This document shows, in pieces, positions 34,011-42,298 of a stretch of 64,000 nucleotides of DNA. The notes under the pieces were generated by a model, which was not told the DNA's origin, made no database searches, and saw only the letters and a program-made list of their open reading frames with translations. Every line of letters starts with the position of its first letter. Within the stretch, counting starts at the first letter, position 1. Source of the DNA: Bacillus sp. FJAT-28004 (GTDB taxonomy: Bacteria > Bacillota > Bacilli > Paenibacillales > Paenibacillaceae); contig NZ_LGHP01000003.1 in NCBI RefSeq assembly GCF_001280845.1, positions 547 to 64,546 on the forward strand, read 5' to 3'. Made by a program: the position numbers and the translations under genes.

Positions 34011-35196
34011 CAGCCTCTAATACGGAATTTCCAGCTAATGCGGCCAAAACCGCGCCCTTGATAACGATGCCTTTTAGACGTCCGTTGTCATCAATGATGG
34101 AAATGGGAAATTTAGAATTACTCATTAATTCAAACAACTCATTAAGCAGCGTATCCGGATGTGCAGAAGGTGCTTCACGCTCCATTGCTTCTTCAAGCTT
34201 TTGGCCGTTTTTAATAGCGATAACGGCTTCTTCTGCAGTTATAACACCAAGCAGACGCATACCTTTGTCAACTACGTAGAGACTTGATACACCGCGGTCA
34301 CGCATAAACTGTAATGCAACACGCGGCCCCTTCTCAATGGTAATTGTCTCAGGTTTAATCATAACATGGGATGCTGTAAAAACTTTAGAAAGATCGACGT
34401 CTTCGACGAAGCGTTCTACATATTTGTTAGCAGGCTGCATTAATATTTCTTCCGGCGAACCGATTTGGACAATGCTTCCGTCCTTCATCAACGCAATTTG
34501 ATCTCCGATTCGAAGTGCTTCGTTTAAGTCATGCGTGATGAAAACGATCGTTTTTTTCATTTTGGATTGAAGCTCAAGCAGCTCGTCCTGCATATCCTTC
34601 CGAATTAGCGGATCAAGTGCACCAAACGCTTCGTCCATAAGTAGAACGTCGGGATCATTTGCAAGTCCTCTTGCAAGACCAACACGCTGCTGCATGCCGC
34701 CGCTCAATTGATCGGGATAGCTATTCTCCCAGCCTTTGAGACCAACAAGCTCCAGCGAGTTCATTGCCATTTCTCTGCGTTTCTTCTTATCGATGCCCTG
34801 AACCTCTAGTCCGTACTCAATGTTTTGAACAACGGTGCGATGTGGAAACAGCGCGAATTTTTGAAATACCATGCCTACATTTTTTCTTCTAAACTGCCGC
34901 AGCTGCTCAGGAGACATTTTAAGCACATCTGTACCGTTAAACAGAACTTGGCCTAAAGTAGGTTCAATTAATCGATTAAGCAGACGTACCAGCGTCGACT
35001 TACCGCTTCCGGATAAGCCCATGATGACAAATATTTGTCCCTCTTCAATCGAGAAGTTCGCTTGGTTCACACCAACCGTAAGCTTCGTTTCAGCTAAAAT
35101 TCTTTCTTTGGACCATCCTTTATCCAACAGCGGGATCGCCTTTTTCGGATCAGCTCCGAAGATTTTGGTTAGCCTCTTGGCTTCTAAAAGTGCCAT
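33988..35196 (-). CDS. opuAA: Glycine betaine ABC transporter ATPase OpuAA
   Basis: A 402-residue ATPase: Walker A GLSGSGKST near residue 61, LSGGMQQRVGLARGLA signature, Walker B VLLMDEAFGALDP, and two C-terminal CBS domains (about residues 285-395; DRGVSSLYVVDKGMRLLGVI and SKFPISIIDDNGRLKGIV) that sense ionic strength in this family. ATG 35196 behind AAGGGGG. First gene of the opuA operon, divergent from a GbsR-type regulator at 35437, whose product probably represses it. Confidence 0.94.
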   Translation of the reverse strand: MALLEAKRLTKIFGADPKKAIPLLDKGWSKERILAETKLTVGVNQANFSIEEGQIFVIMGLSGSGKSTLVRLLNRLIEPTLGQVLFNGTDVLKMSPEQLRQFRRKNVGMVFQKFALFPHRTVVQNIEYGLEVQGIDKKKRREMAMNSLELVGLKGWENSYPDQLSGGMQQRVGLARGLANDPDVLLMDEAFGALDPLIRKDMQDELLELQSKMKKTIVFITHDLNEALRIGDQIALMKDGSIVQIGSPEEILMQPANKYVERFVEDVDLSKVFTASHVMIKPETITIEKGPRVALQFMRDRGVSSLYVVDKGMRLLGVITAEEAVIAIKNGQKLEEAMEREAPSAHPDTLLNELFELMSNSKFPISIIDDNGRLKGIVIKGAVLAALAGNSVLEAGERVESS

Positions 35197-35298
35197 GTTA
35201 TGCCCCCTTGTGGAATATTTCGACTCCTATAAGTTTAGTTGGTAATGTTTGTGATGGTCAAAAGGCGTGAGACTCTGTATACTTCGTACAGTTATAAC

Positions 35299-35316
35299 TT
35301 TACGTACTTTACGTAC
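35299..35316. promoter_or_regulatory. Tandem 9-base repeat in the opuA/gbsR intergenic region
   Basis: TTTACGTAC is repeated exactly at 35299-35307 and 35308-35316. GTACAGT just upstream (35286-35292) and ACTGTA downstream (35315-35320) form an inverted pair around it. Placed between the divergent genes, this is a candidate operator for the GbsR-type regulator; this is inference. Confidence 0.5.
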
Positions 35317-35358
35317 TGTATTCTCTGGATAACTCCCTATTTCATATCAAAAGCTTTC

Positions 35359-35388
35359 TTTACATATAGATGGTCATTTGATTACAAT
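35359..35388 (+). promoter_or_regulatory. Candidate promoter of the GbsR-type gene
   Basis: TTTACA (35359-35364), 18 bases, TACAAT (35383-35388), about 48 bases before the start codon. Confidence 0.6.
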
Positions 35389-35436
35389 AATTGATGTAAG
35401 AATGATAGGGGAACAACACTCCTCAGGAGGAACGAC

Positions 35437-35994
35437 ATGAATGAGCTCGCAGCTTTAACAGATGAGCAGCTTACCAAGCTGCAAAAGGCAAGGCGCCGTG
35501 TTATTGAATCAATTGGTGAAAACATGGATCTGTATGGTATTACGTTATCAATAGGTCATCTATACGGTAATATGTACTTTAATCGTGAACCTGTAACGCT
35601 TGATGAAATGAGTCAGACGATGGGCATGAGCAAGACTTCGATGAGTACAGGTATGCGTACGCTGCATGACCTGAAGATGATAAATAAAGTATGGGGCAAG
35701 GGCTCAAGAAAAGATTTGTATGAAGTAGAGCCGAATTGGCATCAAAACTTTACCGATTACTTCTCCATTAAGTGGAGAAAAGCAGTCGAGCAAAACATGA
35801 GTGCCTTAAACCGTTCAATGAAGGAAATTGATTCATTAAAGCTGCAATATGAAAGTGAACAAGCATTTCTTGACGTGCTCGAGAATGATACGCAAAAGAT
35901 TGATGAGGCTTTAAAATATTACAAATGGCTTGATCGTTTGATCGATTCATTTGAAAATGGTGATATTTACAAGTTAATACCACAAGAAGATTAA
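35437..35994 (+). CDS. GbsR/OpcR-type transcriptional regulator
   Basis: A 185-residue MarR-like winged helix regulator of the GbsR/OpcR family. The N-terminal helix leads into ITLSIGHLYGNMYFNREPVTLDEMS, MGMSKTSMSTGMRTLHDLKMINKVW (recognition helix region) and GSRKDLYEVEP (wing), then a helical C-terminus. Members repress uptake or synthesis of glycine betaine in Bacilli. ATG 35437 behind CTCAGGAGGAA. Divergent to opuA, which it is likely to control. Confidence 0.93.
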   Translation: MNELAALTDEQLTKLQKARRRVIESIGENMDLYGITLSIGHLYGNMYFNREPVTLDEMSQTMGMSKTSMSTGMRTLHDLKMINKVWGKGSRKDLYEVEPNWHQNFTDYFSIKWRKAVEQNMSALNRSMKEIDSLKLQYESEQAFLDVLENDTQKIDEALKYYKWLDRLIDSFENGDIYKLIPQED

Positions 35995-36037
35995 AATTAG
36001 AAACTAGAGGCAGCGCTTCTTGCCTTTATTATGCTTC

Positions 36038-36071
36038 AAAGCCGCGAGGAATTATTCTTGCGGTTTTTTTG
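36038..36071 (+). terminator. Terminator after the GbsR-type gene
   Basis: GCCGCGAGGA (36041-36050) pairs imperfectly with TCTTGCGG (36056-36063), then seven T. Confidence 0.75.
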
Positions 36072-36227
36072 TTTGTTCCGAGCATAATTTCGGCGCTGCG
36101 TTCTCTGTTCAAAGGAGGAAAAAAACTTCATTTAAAAATGTTCATAGCAAACGCCCTGTTCGGTTTTTACAAACAAAATATGGTAAAATAAAGATTATAA
36201 CTTTAGGGTAAGGGGATATGCTAATCG

Positions 36228-37433
36228 ATGGATGAACGCTTGCGAGCCAACACTGAGCCTATGATCGTTACGAATGGAAAGGTCGTTTTGCCGGATCAAA
36301 TCGCTGATGCGGCGATTGCTATTGTTGATGGGCGAATTGATGCTGTGCTGCTGGATGAAATGGCTGTTGTTAATTGGATAAGGCGGCATCCTAAGTCGAT
36401 AAGTATAGATGCGAAGCAGCGGTACGTGCTTCCGGGTCTTATTGACATTCATTGTGATGCAATTGAGAAAGAAGTGCAGCCACGCCCCAATACCTTATTT
36501 CCTCTCGATATGGCATTTCTGGAATTTGAGAGGAAACTGCCGGTACATGGCATAACGACGATGTATCATTCATTATCGCTGGGTGTAGGACTCAGTTTGC
36601 GCGGAGATCATTTGCTAACGGGGATGATTGAGCATATTAACAGCTATCGCAATAGACGATCAATGATCCGCAATCGTATTCATTTGCGGTTTGAGGTGTC
36701 GCATCTGGCTGGTATGCCTATTGTTGAACGATTTTTAAATGAGAGGTCGATTGACTATTTATCCTTTATGGATCATTCCCCAGGGCAAGGTCAATATCGT
36801 GAACCGGGTTCTTTTGAGCGTTATGTGATGAAGAATCAGGGAATTGGCCTAGATGAGGTTCGTATCATTGTTGAGGATCTTATTCAGCGGAGACAGCTGG
36901 TGAGCGGCGATCATTTGAAACATCTGAGTAAACTTGCAGCCAAAGCAGGCATAGCCATTGCCTCTCATGACGACGATTCGACTGAGAAGGTGGATGAATC
37001 AGTTTCTTATGGCATTTCTGTTTGTGAGTTTCCAATTAACTTGGAAACAGCACAGTATGCTTCTAAGCGGGGGCTTCGTGTTTGTGTAGGTGCGCCTAAT
37101 GTCGTAAGGGGTGCGTCTCATGACAAAAATTTAAAGGCGGTTGATGCAATTACTGTGAATGCTGCCGATATTTTATGCTCCGACTATCATCCTTCTTCCA
37201 TGCTGGCAGCCGTGTTCAAGCTTGCAGATGAAGGGATTGCTGCTTTGCCAGCTGCGGTACGTATGGTCTCATTACATCCGGCGCAAGCGTTAGGCGCTGA
37301 TAAGGATATTGGTTCCATAGAGCTAGGCAAAGCAGCAGATTTAATTATCGTGGACCGTTATGATGGCCTGCCTTGGGTAACAACTACCATTGTTGGGGGC
37401 CATAATGTTTATACTGCTGCTGTTCGTTACTGA
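36228..37433 (+). CDS. phnM: Alpha-D-ribose 1-methylphosphonate 5-triphosphate diphosphatase PhnM
   Basis: A 401-residue amidohydrolase-fold enzyme of the C-P lyase pathway. Metal site and family blocks: GLIDIHCDAIEKEVQPRPN near residues 71-89, MYHSLSLGVG, SFMDHSPGQGQY, IASHDDDS, GAPNVVRGASHDKNL and CSDYHPSSMLAA. PhnM normally sits in a phn operon, but no other phn gene is near here, so it is an orphan copy. ATG 36228, 12 bases after AAGGGG. The start is preceded by a five-codon out-of-frame ATG reading frame at 36218, probably chance. Confidence 0.9.
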   Translation: MDERLRANTEPMIVTNGKVVLPDQIADAAIAIVDGRIDAVLLDEMAVVNWIRRHPKSISIDAKQRYVLPGLIDIHCDAIEKEVQPRPNTLFPLDMAFLEFERKLPVHGITTMYHSLSLGVGLSLRGDHLLTGMIEHINSYRNRRSMIRNRIHLRFEVSHLAGMPIVERFLNERSIDYLSFMDHSPGQGQYREPGSFERYVMKNQGIGLDEVRIIVEDLIQRRQLVSGDHLKHLSKLAAKAGIAIASHDDDSTEKVDESVSYGISVCEFPINLETAQYASKRGLRVCVGAPNVVRGASHDKNLKAVDAITVNAADILCSDYHPSSMLAAVFKLADEGIAALPAAVRMVSLHPAQALGADKDIGSIELGKAADLIIVDRYDGLPWVTTTIVGGHNVYTAAVRY

Positions 37434-37660
37434 GATGGATTGGCATGCTCGGAATGATGAAGATGCTTATATAAGGAGTCGACCATTCGTTCTTGCTCAG
37501 GCTCAGTGGATTGCTGCCAGATCATTTCAAACAGAACTCCGAGCCCTGGCAAAGTACGCTCATCAGCGCCAATAGAATCTTCAATTACTTCCGATAGCTC
37601 CTTGGCGGAGTTATCCTGCACACGCATAACGATTGCTTGACGCAGATCAATTTCATTCAA
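37427..37660 (-). CDS. sspI: Small acid-soluble spore protein SspI
   Basis: A 77-residue protein closely matching the SspI family: MNEIDLRQAIVMRVQDNS at the N-terminus, then VIEDSIGADERTLPGLGVLFEMIWQ, the conserved LPGLGVLFE-IWQ block. It is a minor spore protein made in the forespore. ATG 37660. A sigma-G-type promoter can be read just upstream. It overlaps the phnM stop by 7 bases (convergent). Confidence 0.93.
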   Translation of the reverse strand: MNEIDLRQAIVMRVQDNSAKELSEVIEDSIGADERTLPGLGVLFEMIWQQSTEPEQERMVDSLYKHLHHSEHANPSQ

Positions 37661-37696
37661 ACTAAACAGCTCCTTCCCCCTTGAGATTTACTTCTT

Positions 37697-37726
37697 TACT
37701 ATGTCCAGCGCTTGCTGCTTTCATCC
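37697..37726 (-). promoter_or_regulatory. Sigma-G-type promoter of sspI
   Basis: On the minus strand, GGATG (37726-37722), exactly 18 bases, and CATAGTA (37703-37697) match the sigma-G consensus (G-N-A-T-R, 18, CAT-N-H-TA). It lies 37 bases before the start codon. Confidence 0.7.
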
Positions 37727-37796
37727 GAATGAGCAAGCTATGGTATACTGTCTAAATAACTCCAGCTATCATCCGCGTAAGGAGGATTTTGTAACG

Positions 37797-38462
37797 ATGG
37801 CAAAGAAGCAATATGCAGTAATTGGGATGGGACGTTTCGGCTCTAGCATTGCAAAAGCTTTGACAGATATGGGCTTTGAGGTGCTGGCCATTGACTCGAA
37901 CGAGCAGCGTGTTCAAGAGGTCGTTAATTTTGTTACACATGCGGTGTCCGCCGACTCAACGGATGAGGAAGCGCTGCGGGCGCTCGGTATTCGGAATTTT
38001 GATGTTGTAGTTGTTGCGATAGGACAAGACATTCAGTCCAGTATTCTGACAACACTCATCTTAAAGGATCTGGGAGTGAAAACGCTGATCGTCAAAGCCC
38101 AAAATGATCTCCACGGTAAGGTCGTGGGCAAAATAGGCGCCGATAAAGTCGTTTTCCCAGAGCGGGACATGGGCCTGCGCGTCGCGCATCATCTTGTATC
38201 ACCAAATATTCTCGATTACATCGAGATTTCAGACGATTACAGCATCATTGAGATTAAAGCTCCCGAACCGATGATTGGACAAAGCTTGAAGCAGCTCGAT
38301 ATTAGGGCAAAATATAAATGCAATGTCATGGCTATCAAAACAGGCTCTACGATGAACATCGCCCCTTATGCGGACGATTTAATCGGTAAGGAAGATATCC
38401 TTGTTATCGTAGGCAAAAACTCAGATCTAACAAATTTAGAAATCGCATATTCGGAAGGTTAA
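37797..38462 (+). CDS. Potassium uptake regulatory subunit, KtrA/KtrC type
   Basis: A 221-residue RCK protein: N-terminal Rossmann domain (VIGMGRFGSSIAKALTDMG, then VLAIDSNEQRVQEV) binding nucleotides, and a C-terminal TrkA_C domain (from about residue 140). The length matches KtrA/KtrC (about 222). The ATG at 37797, 10 bases after AAGGAGG, is chosen; reading further upstream would add 32 residues without family likeness. It would gate a KtrB/KtrD channel, which is not in this window. Divergent from sspI; trmH-type gene follows 8 bases after the stop. Confidence 0.92.
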   Translation: MAKKQYAVIGMGRFGSSIAKALTDMGFEVLAIDSNEQRVQEVVNFVTHAVSADSTDEEALRALGIRNFDVVVVAIGQDIQSSILTTLILKDLGVKTLIVKAQNDLHGKVVGKIGADKVVFPERDMGLRVAHHLVSPNILDYIEISDDYSIIEIKAPEPMIGQSLKQLDIRAKYKCNVMAIKTGSTMNIAPYADDLIGKEDILVIVGKNSDLTNLEIAYSEG

Positions 38463-38470
38463 ATCAAACT

Positions 38471-39298
38471 ATGAATGAAAAATTTGATTCTTTGCTATCA
38501 TCTGTACAAAATGACAGAGTCAAGCAGTGGGCCTCACTGCTTGACAAAAAATACCGCGATCGCAGCGGCCAATTTCTAATTGAAGGTGTTCATCTTGTGT
38601 TGGAAGCGCTCAGGGGTACTGCGGATGTAACGACAATTGTCTACGATACGGAACGTGGGATTCCTCCAGAGCTTAAGCTTGAGCGAGAAACGAATGATTC
38701 GGAGGCAACACTCGGTTTAGAGTGGGTACAAGCTTCACGATCGGTTATGTCCAAATGCACAGGGACGGATACGCCGCCTCCCGTTTTTGCTATTTTGTCT
38801 AAGCTTTCTGTAGATAAAGAAGCATTATATCGCAAAAACGGCCTCGTTGTTGTGCTTGACGGCGTACGCGATCCTGGCAATGCGGGTACGATCATTCGCA
38901 GTGCGGATGCGGTTGGCGCAGATGCCGTTATTTTGGGCAAAGGCTGCGTGGATCTCTACAATCCGAAGACCGTAAGATCAACGATGGGGTCTTTATTCCA
39001 TCTTCCTATCATCGAAGGGGATTTAAAAGAACTGCTTCCCCAAGCAAAAGCAAAGGGCATAAAGCTTATCGGGACGAGCCTGCAAGCGAAGCATACCTGT
39101 TATGGCTATGACTGGACTCAGTCAACATGGCTGCTTATGGGCAGTGAATCAGAAGGATTGTCTCCTGAAGTTCGCGAGCTTGTAGATGAATCGGTCATTA
39201 TTCCGATGGTCGGACAAGCGGAATCGTTAAATGTAGCGATGGCAGCAACGGTGCTGCTTTATGAGAGCTTGCGGCAGAGGGCATATAACGAAACATGA
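38471..39298 (+). CDS. TrmH/SpoU family RNA 2'-O-methyltransferase (YsgA-like)
   Basis: A 275-residue knot-fold methyltransferase. Residues 15-45 are an L30e-like substrate-binding domain (YRDRSGQFLIEGVHLVLEAL). SpoU motifs: 1 NAGTIIRSADAVGADAVIL, 2 LLMGSESEGLSPEV, 3 IPMVGQAESLNVAMAA. It modifies rRNA or tRNA ribose; the exact base is not readable. In B. subtilis the orthologous ysgA neighbours sspI and pheS; here sspI is near, but pheST is not. Confidence 0.9.
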   Translation: MNEKFDSLLSSVQNDRVKQWASLLDKKYRDRSGQFLIEGVHLVLEALRGTADVTTIVYDTERGIPPELKLERETNDSEATLGLEWVQASRSVMSKCTGTDTPPPVFAILSKLSVDKEALYRKNGLVVVLDGVRDPGNAGTIIRSADAVGADAVILGKGCVDLYNPKTVRSTMGSLFHLPIIEGDLKELLPQAKAKGIKLIGTSLQAKHTCYGYDWTQSTWLLMGSESEGLSPEVRELVDESVIIPMVGQAESLNVAMAATVLLYESLRQRAYNET

Positions 39299-39340
39299 AT
39301 TTCATCTCGTCCATAATTAACCATGTATCATGCATCACAT

Positions 39341-39379
39341 AAAAGGAGAGAGCCAGCAACACGGCTCTCTCCTTTTGCT
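39341..39379 (+). terminator. Terminator after the methyltransferase gene
   Basis: AAAAGGAGAGAGCC (39341-39354) pairs perfectly with GGCTCTCTCCTTTT (39363-39376). Confidence 0.88.
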
Positions 39380-39504
39380 TATCTAAACGAACAAAATATT
39401 AATAAATGGAACTTTTTAACTATTCTTATCGTTAAGGTATTGTATTTAGAAATTTTTAAAAATGGAAGTACGACAGAGCCTAACAAAAGAAGGGATTATA
39501 TCCT

Positions 39505-40200
39505 ATGAAAGCTTTGAAAATGGTTTCAATCTGTTTGATTGGTATACTGATTATCTTTGCTGCATTTACAGTGAGTAAAAGTGTAATAGATAATATTAAC
39601 TTTCAGCATGTGGAAGTAAAACCAGCAGTCATTAATGAAATTCGTGATGACCAAACTTACCCAGAAGATATAGACAAAATGATATCGCATAGTTTAACTG
39701 GTACGAAGGAGACAGCTTTGCCTGTCAAAACTAATCAAAATTACGTTCTGCATGAGGATAAGCTTTATGTTACAAACAACCAAGGGAAGACTTGGTTGCA
39801 GGTTCCAGATGACGATTATCTAGGATATGCCCGAATAACGGAATATATAGAGACCATTGAAGAGAGCAATATATACACATCCAATGAAAAAATTACTATT
39901 GTGTACGGTGGGCGTGGCTCGGAAAATATCAGTGTTATTTCTTCAGATAGCAAAGGTGAGTTATGGAGTGTTGGCAGCATATCTAAGACAGCTACTCATG
40001 ACTTGAAAAATGGTTACGGTGAGATGTTTATTGATTTCTTAGCCGATGATAGAACGGGGTATCTTGTTGCTGTAAGGAACGAAGGATCAACAGAAAATAA
40101 GATTTTGGCATATCGCAGTGTAAATAGAGGTGTGACTTGGGACTATGTAGATATCAATGAGGGGCTCTATGATGAAATCATGTCACATTTTAGATTGTAG
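39505..40200 (+). CDS. Hypothetical exported protein with Asp-box-like repeats
   Basis: A 231-residue protein with an N-terminal membrane anchor (MKALKMVSICLIGILIIFAAFTV) and an outside domain. Two Asp-box-like motifs of beta-propellers are visible: NNQGKTWLQVP near residue 94 and VNRGVTWDYVD near residue 209, so it may be a partial sialidase-like beta-propeller. ATG 39505 with weak A-rich site. It forms a pair with the next gene (12 bases apart). The surrounding 1.6 kb is visibly richer in A+T than its neighbours. Function unknown. Confidence 0.75.
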   Translation: MKALKMVSICLIGILIIFAAFTVSKSVIDNINFQHVEVKPAVINEIRDDQTYPEDIDKMISHSLTGTKETALPVKTNQNYVLHEDKLYVTNNQGKTWLQVPDDDYLGYARITEYIETIEESNIYTSNEKITIVYGGRGSENISVISSDSKGELWSVGSISKTATHDLKNGYGEMFIDFLADDRTGYLVAVRNEGSTENKILAYRSVNRGVTWDYVDINEGLYDEIMSHFRL

Positions 40201-40211
40201 GAGATGTTTTT

Positions 40212-41072
40212 ATGATTCGGAATAGATCAATAAACATTGCATTATTCGCAGGGGCTTTATTACTAATCATTTTTCAAGCATTGTTTCTTGGTGTCGCAGC
40301 CCCCAAGGATTACTATCTCATTCATGATTGGATCTTCTATGGAATCAATTATATAATCATTATCTTTCTGTTCTTTTTGTTGTACAGTAAGAATGAATAT
40401 ATCAGATGGATTCAATGGATGCTAGGACTGATATTGTTGGTTATCAACACTTCATTTTTCTATTATATGGGTGATGTGAACGTCGTTGTGTCTAAGTCAC
40501 CGGACAAGCAGCATGAGTTGATTCTCAAGGAATATAAGAAAATGAATTATGAGACAGTAAGATTGAAGCGTAAGGGTCTATTCTTCGGGAAACAAACAGT
40601 TGCTTTTAAGGGAAGCTCTACATATAAGACGATCGAAGAAGAAGCTTTTCAAATAAATTGGGTTAGCGGAGACACAGCTGTGGTTACTTACCTGACTAGT
40701 GGTAATGGTACTTTGCAACAACGCATCTTTAGTTTTAGAAATGCTGATTACATAAGCTATAAATATGTTGCAGTTAGTTTGACTGGGAAATGGCTTGAAC
40801 AAGATAACCCTCACAACTACATCATGTACAATGGAGGAGAAATTGTTTATGCCAAGGATGGTCAACTTTACTACTACAGTGATCACGATACTGAACAACA
40901 AGGAATTTTCTCTCTTGTCATCAAGGGAGATGAGAAAAAACCTTCTTTTACAGTGGTGCTGAATGCTGATTGTATATTTGGTGATGATGGCTTGATTAAG
41001 GATGGAGGAACTATTACCCTATCTCCAATAACTTTTGAAGAATCGGAGGGCAAGGTTTATTATAAGCAATAG
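40212..41072 (+). CDS. Hypothetical membrane protein
   Basis: A 286-residue protein not recognised. Three hydrophobic helices at the N-terminus (about residues 9-29, 42-62 and 70-86; for example YGINYIIIIFLFFLLY) are followed by a 200-residue beta-rich domain (many alternating hydrophobics). ATG 40212 after TAGGAG, 12 bases after the preceding hypothetical gene, so they are probably co-transcribed. The pair may be a membrane complex whose extracytoplasmic part is a beta-propeller. Terminator follows. Confidence 0.75.
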   Translation: MIRNRSINIALFAGALLLIIFQALFLGVAAPKDYYLIHDWIFYGINYIIIIFLFFLLYSKNEYIRWIQWMLGLILLVINTSFFYYMGDVNVVVSKSPDKQHELILKEYKKMNYETVRLKRKGLFFGKQTVAFKGSSTYKTIEEEAFQINWVSGDTAVVTYLTSGNGTLQQRIFSFRNADYISYKYVAVSLTGKWLEQDNPHNYIMYNGGEIVYAKDGQLYYYSDHDTEQQGIFSLVIKGDEKKPSFTVVLNADCIFGDDGLIKDGGTITLSPITFEESEGKVYYKQ

Positions 41073-41108
41073 TAAAGTACAATTCATATACTCACAACAA
41101 CGTAAAAA

Positions 41109-41150
41109 GGCTGTTACAAGGTGTTTACCTTGTGACAGCCTCTCGTTTTT
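41109..41150. terminator. Terminator between hypothetical membrane gene and sodC
   Basis: GGCTGTTACAAGG (41109-41121) pairs with CCTTGTGACAGCC (41128-41140), then TCTCGTTTTT. A five-A run precedes it, so it may also serve sodC on the other strand. Confidence 0.85.
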
Positions 41151-41159
41151 CACGCTAAC

Positions 41160-41690
41160 TTATTGGATAACTCCGCATGCAATGCGATTGCCGGAATTTC
41201 CGGATGGATCAGTAACATAATCATCTTCTTGTTCATGGATGACAATGGCTGTGCCGCCGTCCTTCACTAATGAATGGGGCTTGCCTTTCATGAGCGTTAC
41301 ATCGCTGCTTACGATATCGGCCTTCACTTTTCCGTCCGCACCTACCATAATATTAGGGAGATCACCATTATGGTAGCCTTTTGGATTGTTAAAGCCATGA
41401 AGCTTGTTCGCGGGATTGAAATGAGCTTCTGCTGTTTTGAAATCTGGCGGATCGCATTTGCCGACGTTGTGAAAGTGGATACCATGTTTGCCTGGAGGAA
41501 GCTTTTCTGCTTCAATATGCAGGTATACCTTGTCTGCTTTTTGGGTGAGCTGGGCTGATCCAATATTTTGGCCTTCACTGTTAATAATAGTGACAAGAAC
41601 GCCATTAGGTTCAGCGTTTGGATGGGCCATTACAGCGCCAAATGTCTGGGTCAGGAAAAGCACACAGACTAACAAAACGATTTTTCTCAT
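41160..41690 (-). CDS. sodC: Copper/zinc superoxide dismutase, secreted
   Basis: A 176-residue enzyme. Signal peptide MRKIVLLVCVLFLTQTFGAVMA, probably cleaved after AMA, places it outside the membrane. The full ligand set of the family is visible: HFH (HGIHFHNVG), bridging His in AEAHFNP, KLHG, GYHNGDL with Asp, and VIHEQEDDY. Disulfide cysteines are GKC and RIACGVI. B. subtilis YojM is the nearest Bacilli-type relative. ATG 41690 with GGAGG is preferred over an in-frame ATG 21 bases upstream. Confidence 0.92.
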   Translation of the reverse strand: MRKIVLLVCVLFLTQTFGAVMAHPNAEPNGVLVTIINSEGQNIGSAQLTQKADKVYLHIEAEKLPPGKHGIHFHNVGKCDPPDFKTAEAHFNPANKLHGFNNPKGYHNGDLPNIMVGADGKVKADIVSSDVTLMKGKPHSLVKDGGTAIVIHEQEDDYVTDPSGNSGNRIACGVIQ

Positions 41691-41803
41691 CGTATCCTCC
41701 AGATTCCTCATTTTCTAATTTTGTCCGTATAGAAAACGGCAATAAGCATATGGTGTGCAAAAAGATTGCTTTTATACATAAAAAACCAGCAGGAGGATAG
41801 AGT

Positions 41804-42274
41804 ATGGAAATTAGAAGGTTCATTGAAGAGGATATAAGTGAGGTTGTCTCATTGTTTTATGAAACCGTACATGCAGTAAATAAACAACATTATTCAAAGG
41901 AGCAGCTTGATGCATGGGCTCCACAAGAAGAGGTAGCCCAAAAGCTCGAAGCTTGGAAGGAATCCATGGTCAGCAATATCACCTATATAGCTGAGATCTG
42001 CGGTCAAATCGTGGGATTTGCTGACATGACCTATGGAGGGGAATTGGATCGATTGTATGTCCATAAGAATTATCAGAGAAGAGGCGTAGCTTCAGCCATG
42101 TTGAAAAAACTTGAAGCTGAAGCTGGTCGACTAGGAGTAAATGAGATAAGAACAGATGCGAGCATAACTGCAAAACCATTTTTTGAGCGAAAAGGATATC
42201 GTGTAGTTCAGTCACAAATCGTTGAACGCAAAGGTGTGAAATTAGACAATTTTAAAATGATCAAAAAGCTGTGA
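41804..42274 (+). CDS. GNAT family N-acetyltransferase
   Basis: A 156-residue acetyltransferase. N-terminal RRFIEEDISEVVSLFYETVHAVNKQHYSKEQLDAWAP matches the subgroup with PhnO/YafP-like start; motif A is RLYVHKNYQRRGVASAMLKKLEAEA, the acetyl-CoA pyrophosphate loop (RRGVAS), with FFERKGYRVV at the end. Substrate unknown. ATG 41804 behind GCAGGAGGAT. Convergent with the LURP-one-like gene, 24 bases apart. Confidence 0.88.
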   Translation: MEIRRFIEEDISEVVSLFYETVHAVNKQHYSKEQLDAWAPQEEVAQKLEAWKESMVSNITYIAEICGQIVGFADMTYGGELDRLYVHKNYQRRGVASAMLKKLEAEAGRLGVNEIRTDASITAKPFFERKGYRVVQSQIVERKGVKLDNFKMIKKL

Positions 42275-42298
42275 AAACTAATCATTGGATGAATAATG

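Noticed and set aside
36218..36235. Five-codon ATG frame overlapping the phnM start
   Set aside because: Too short, no evidence of conservation; likely chance.
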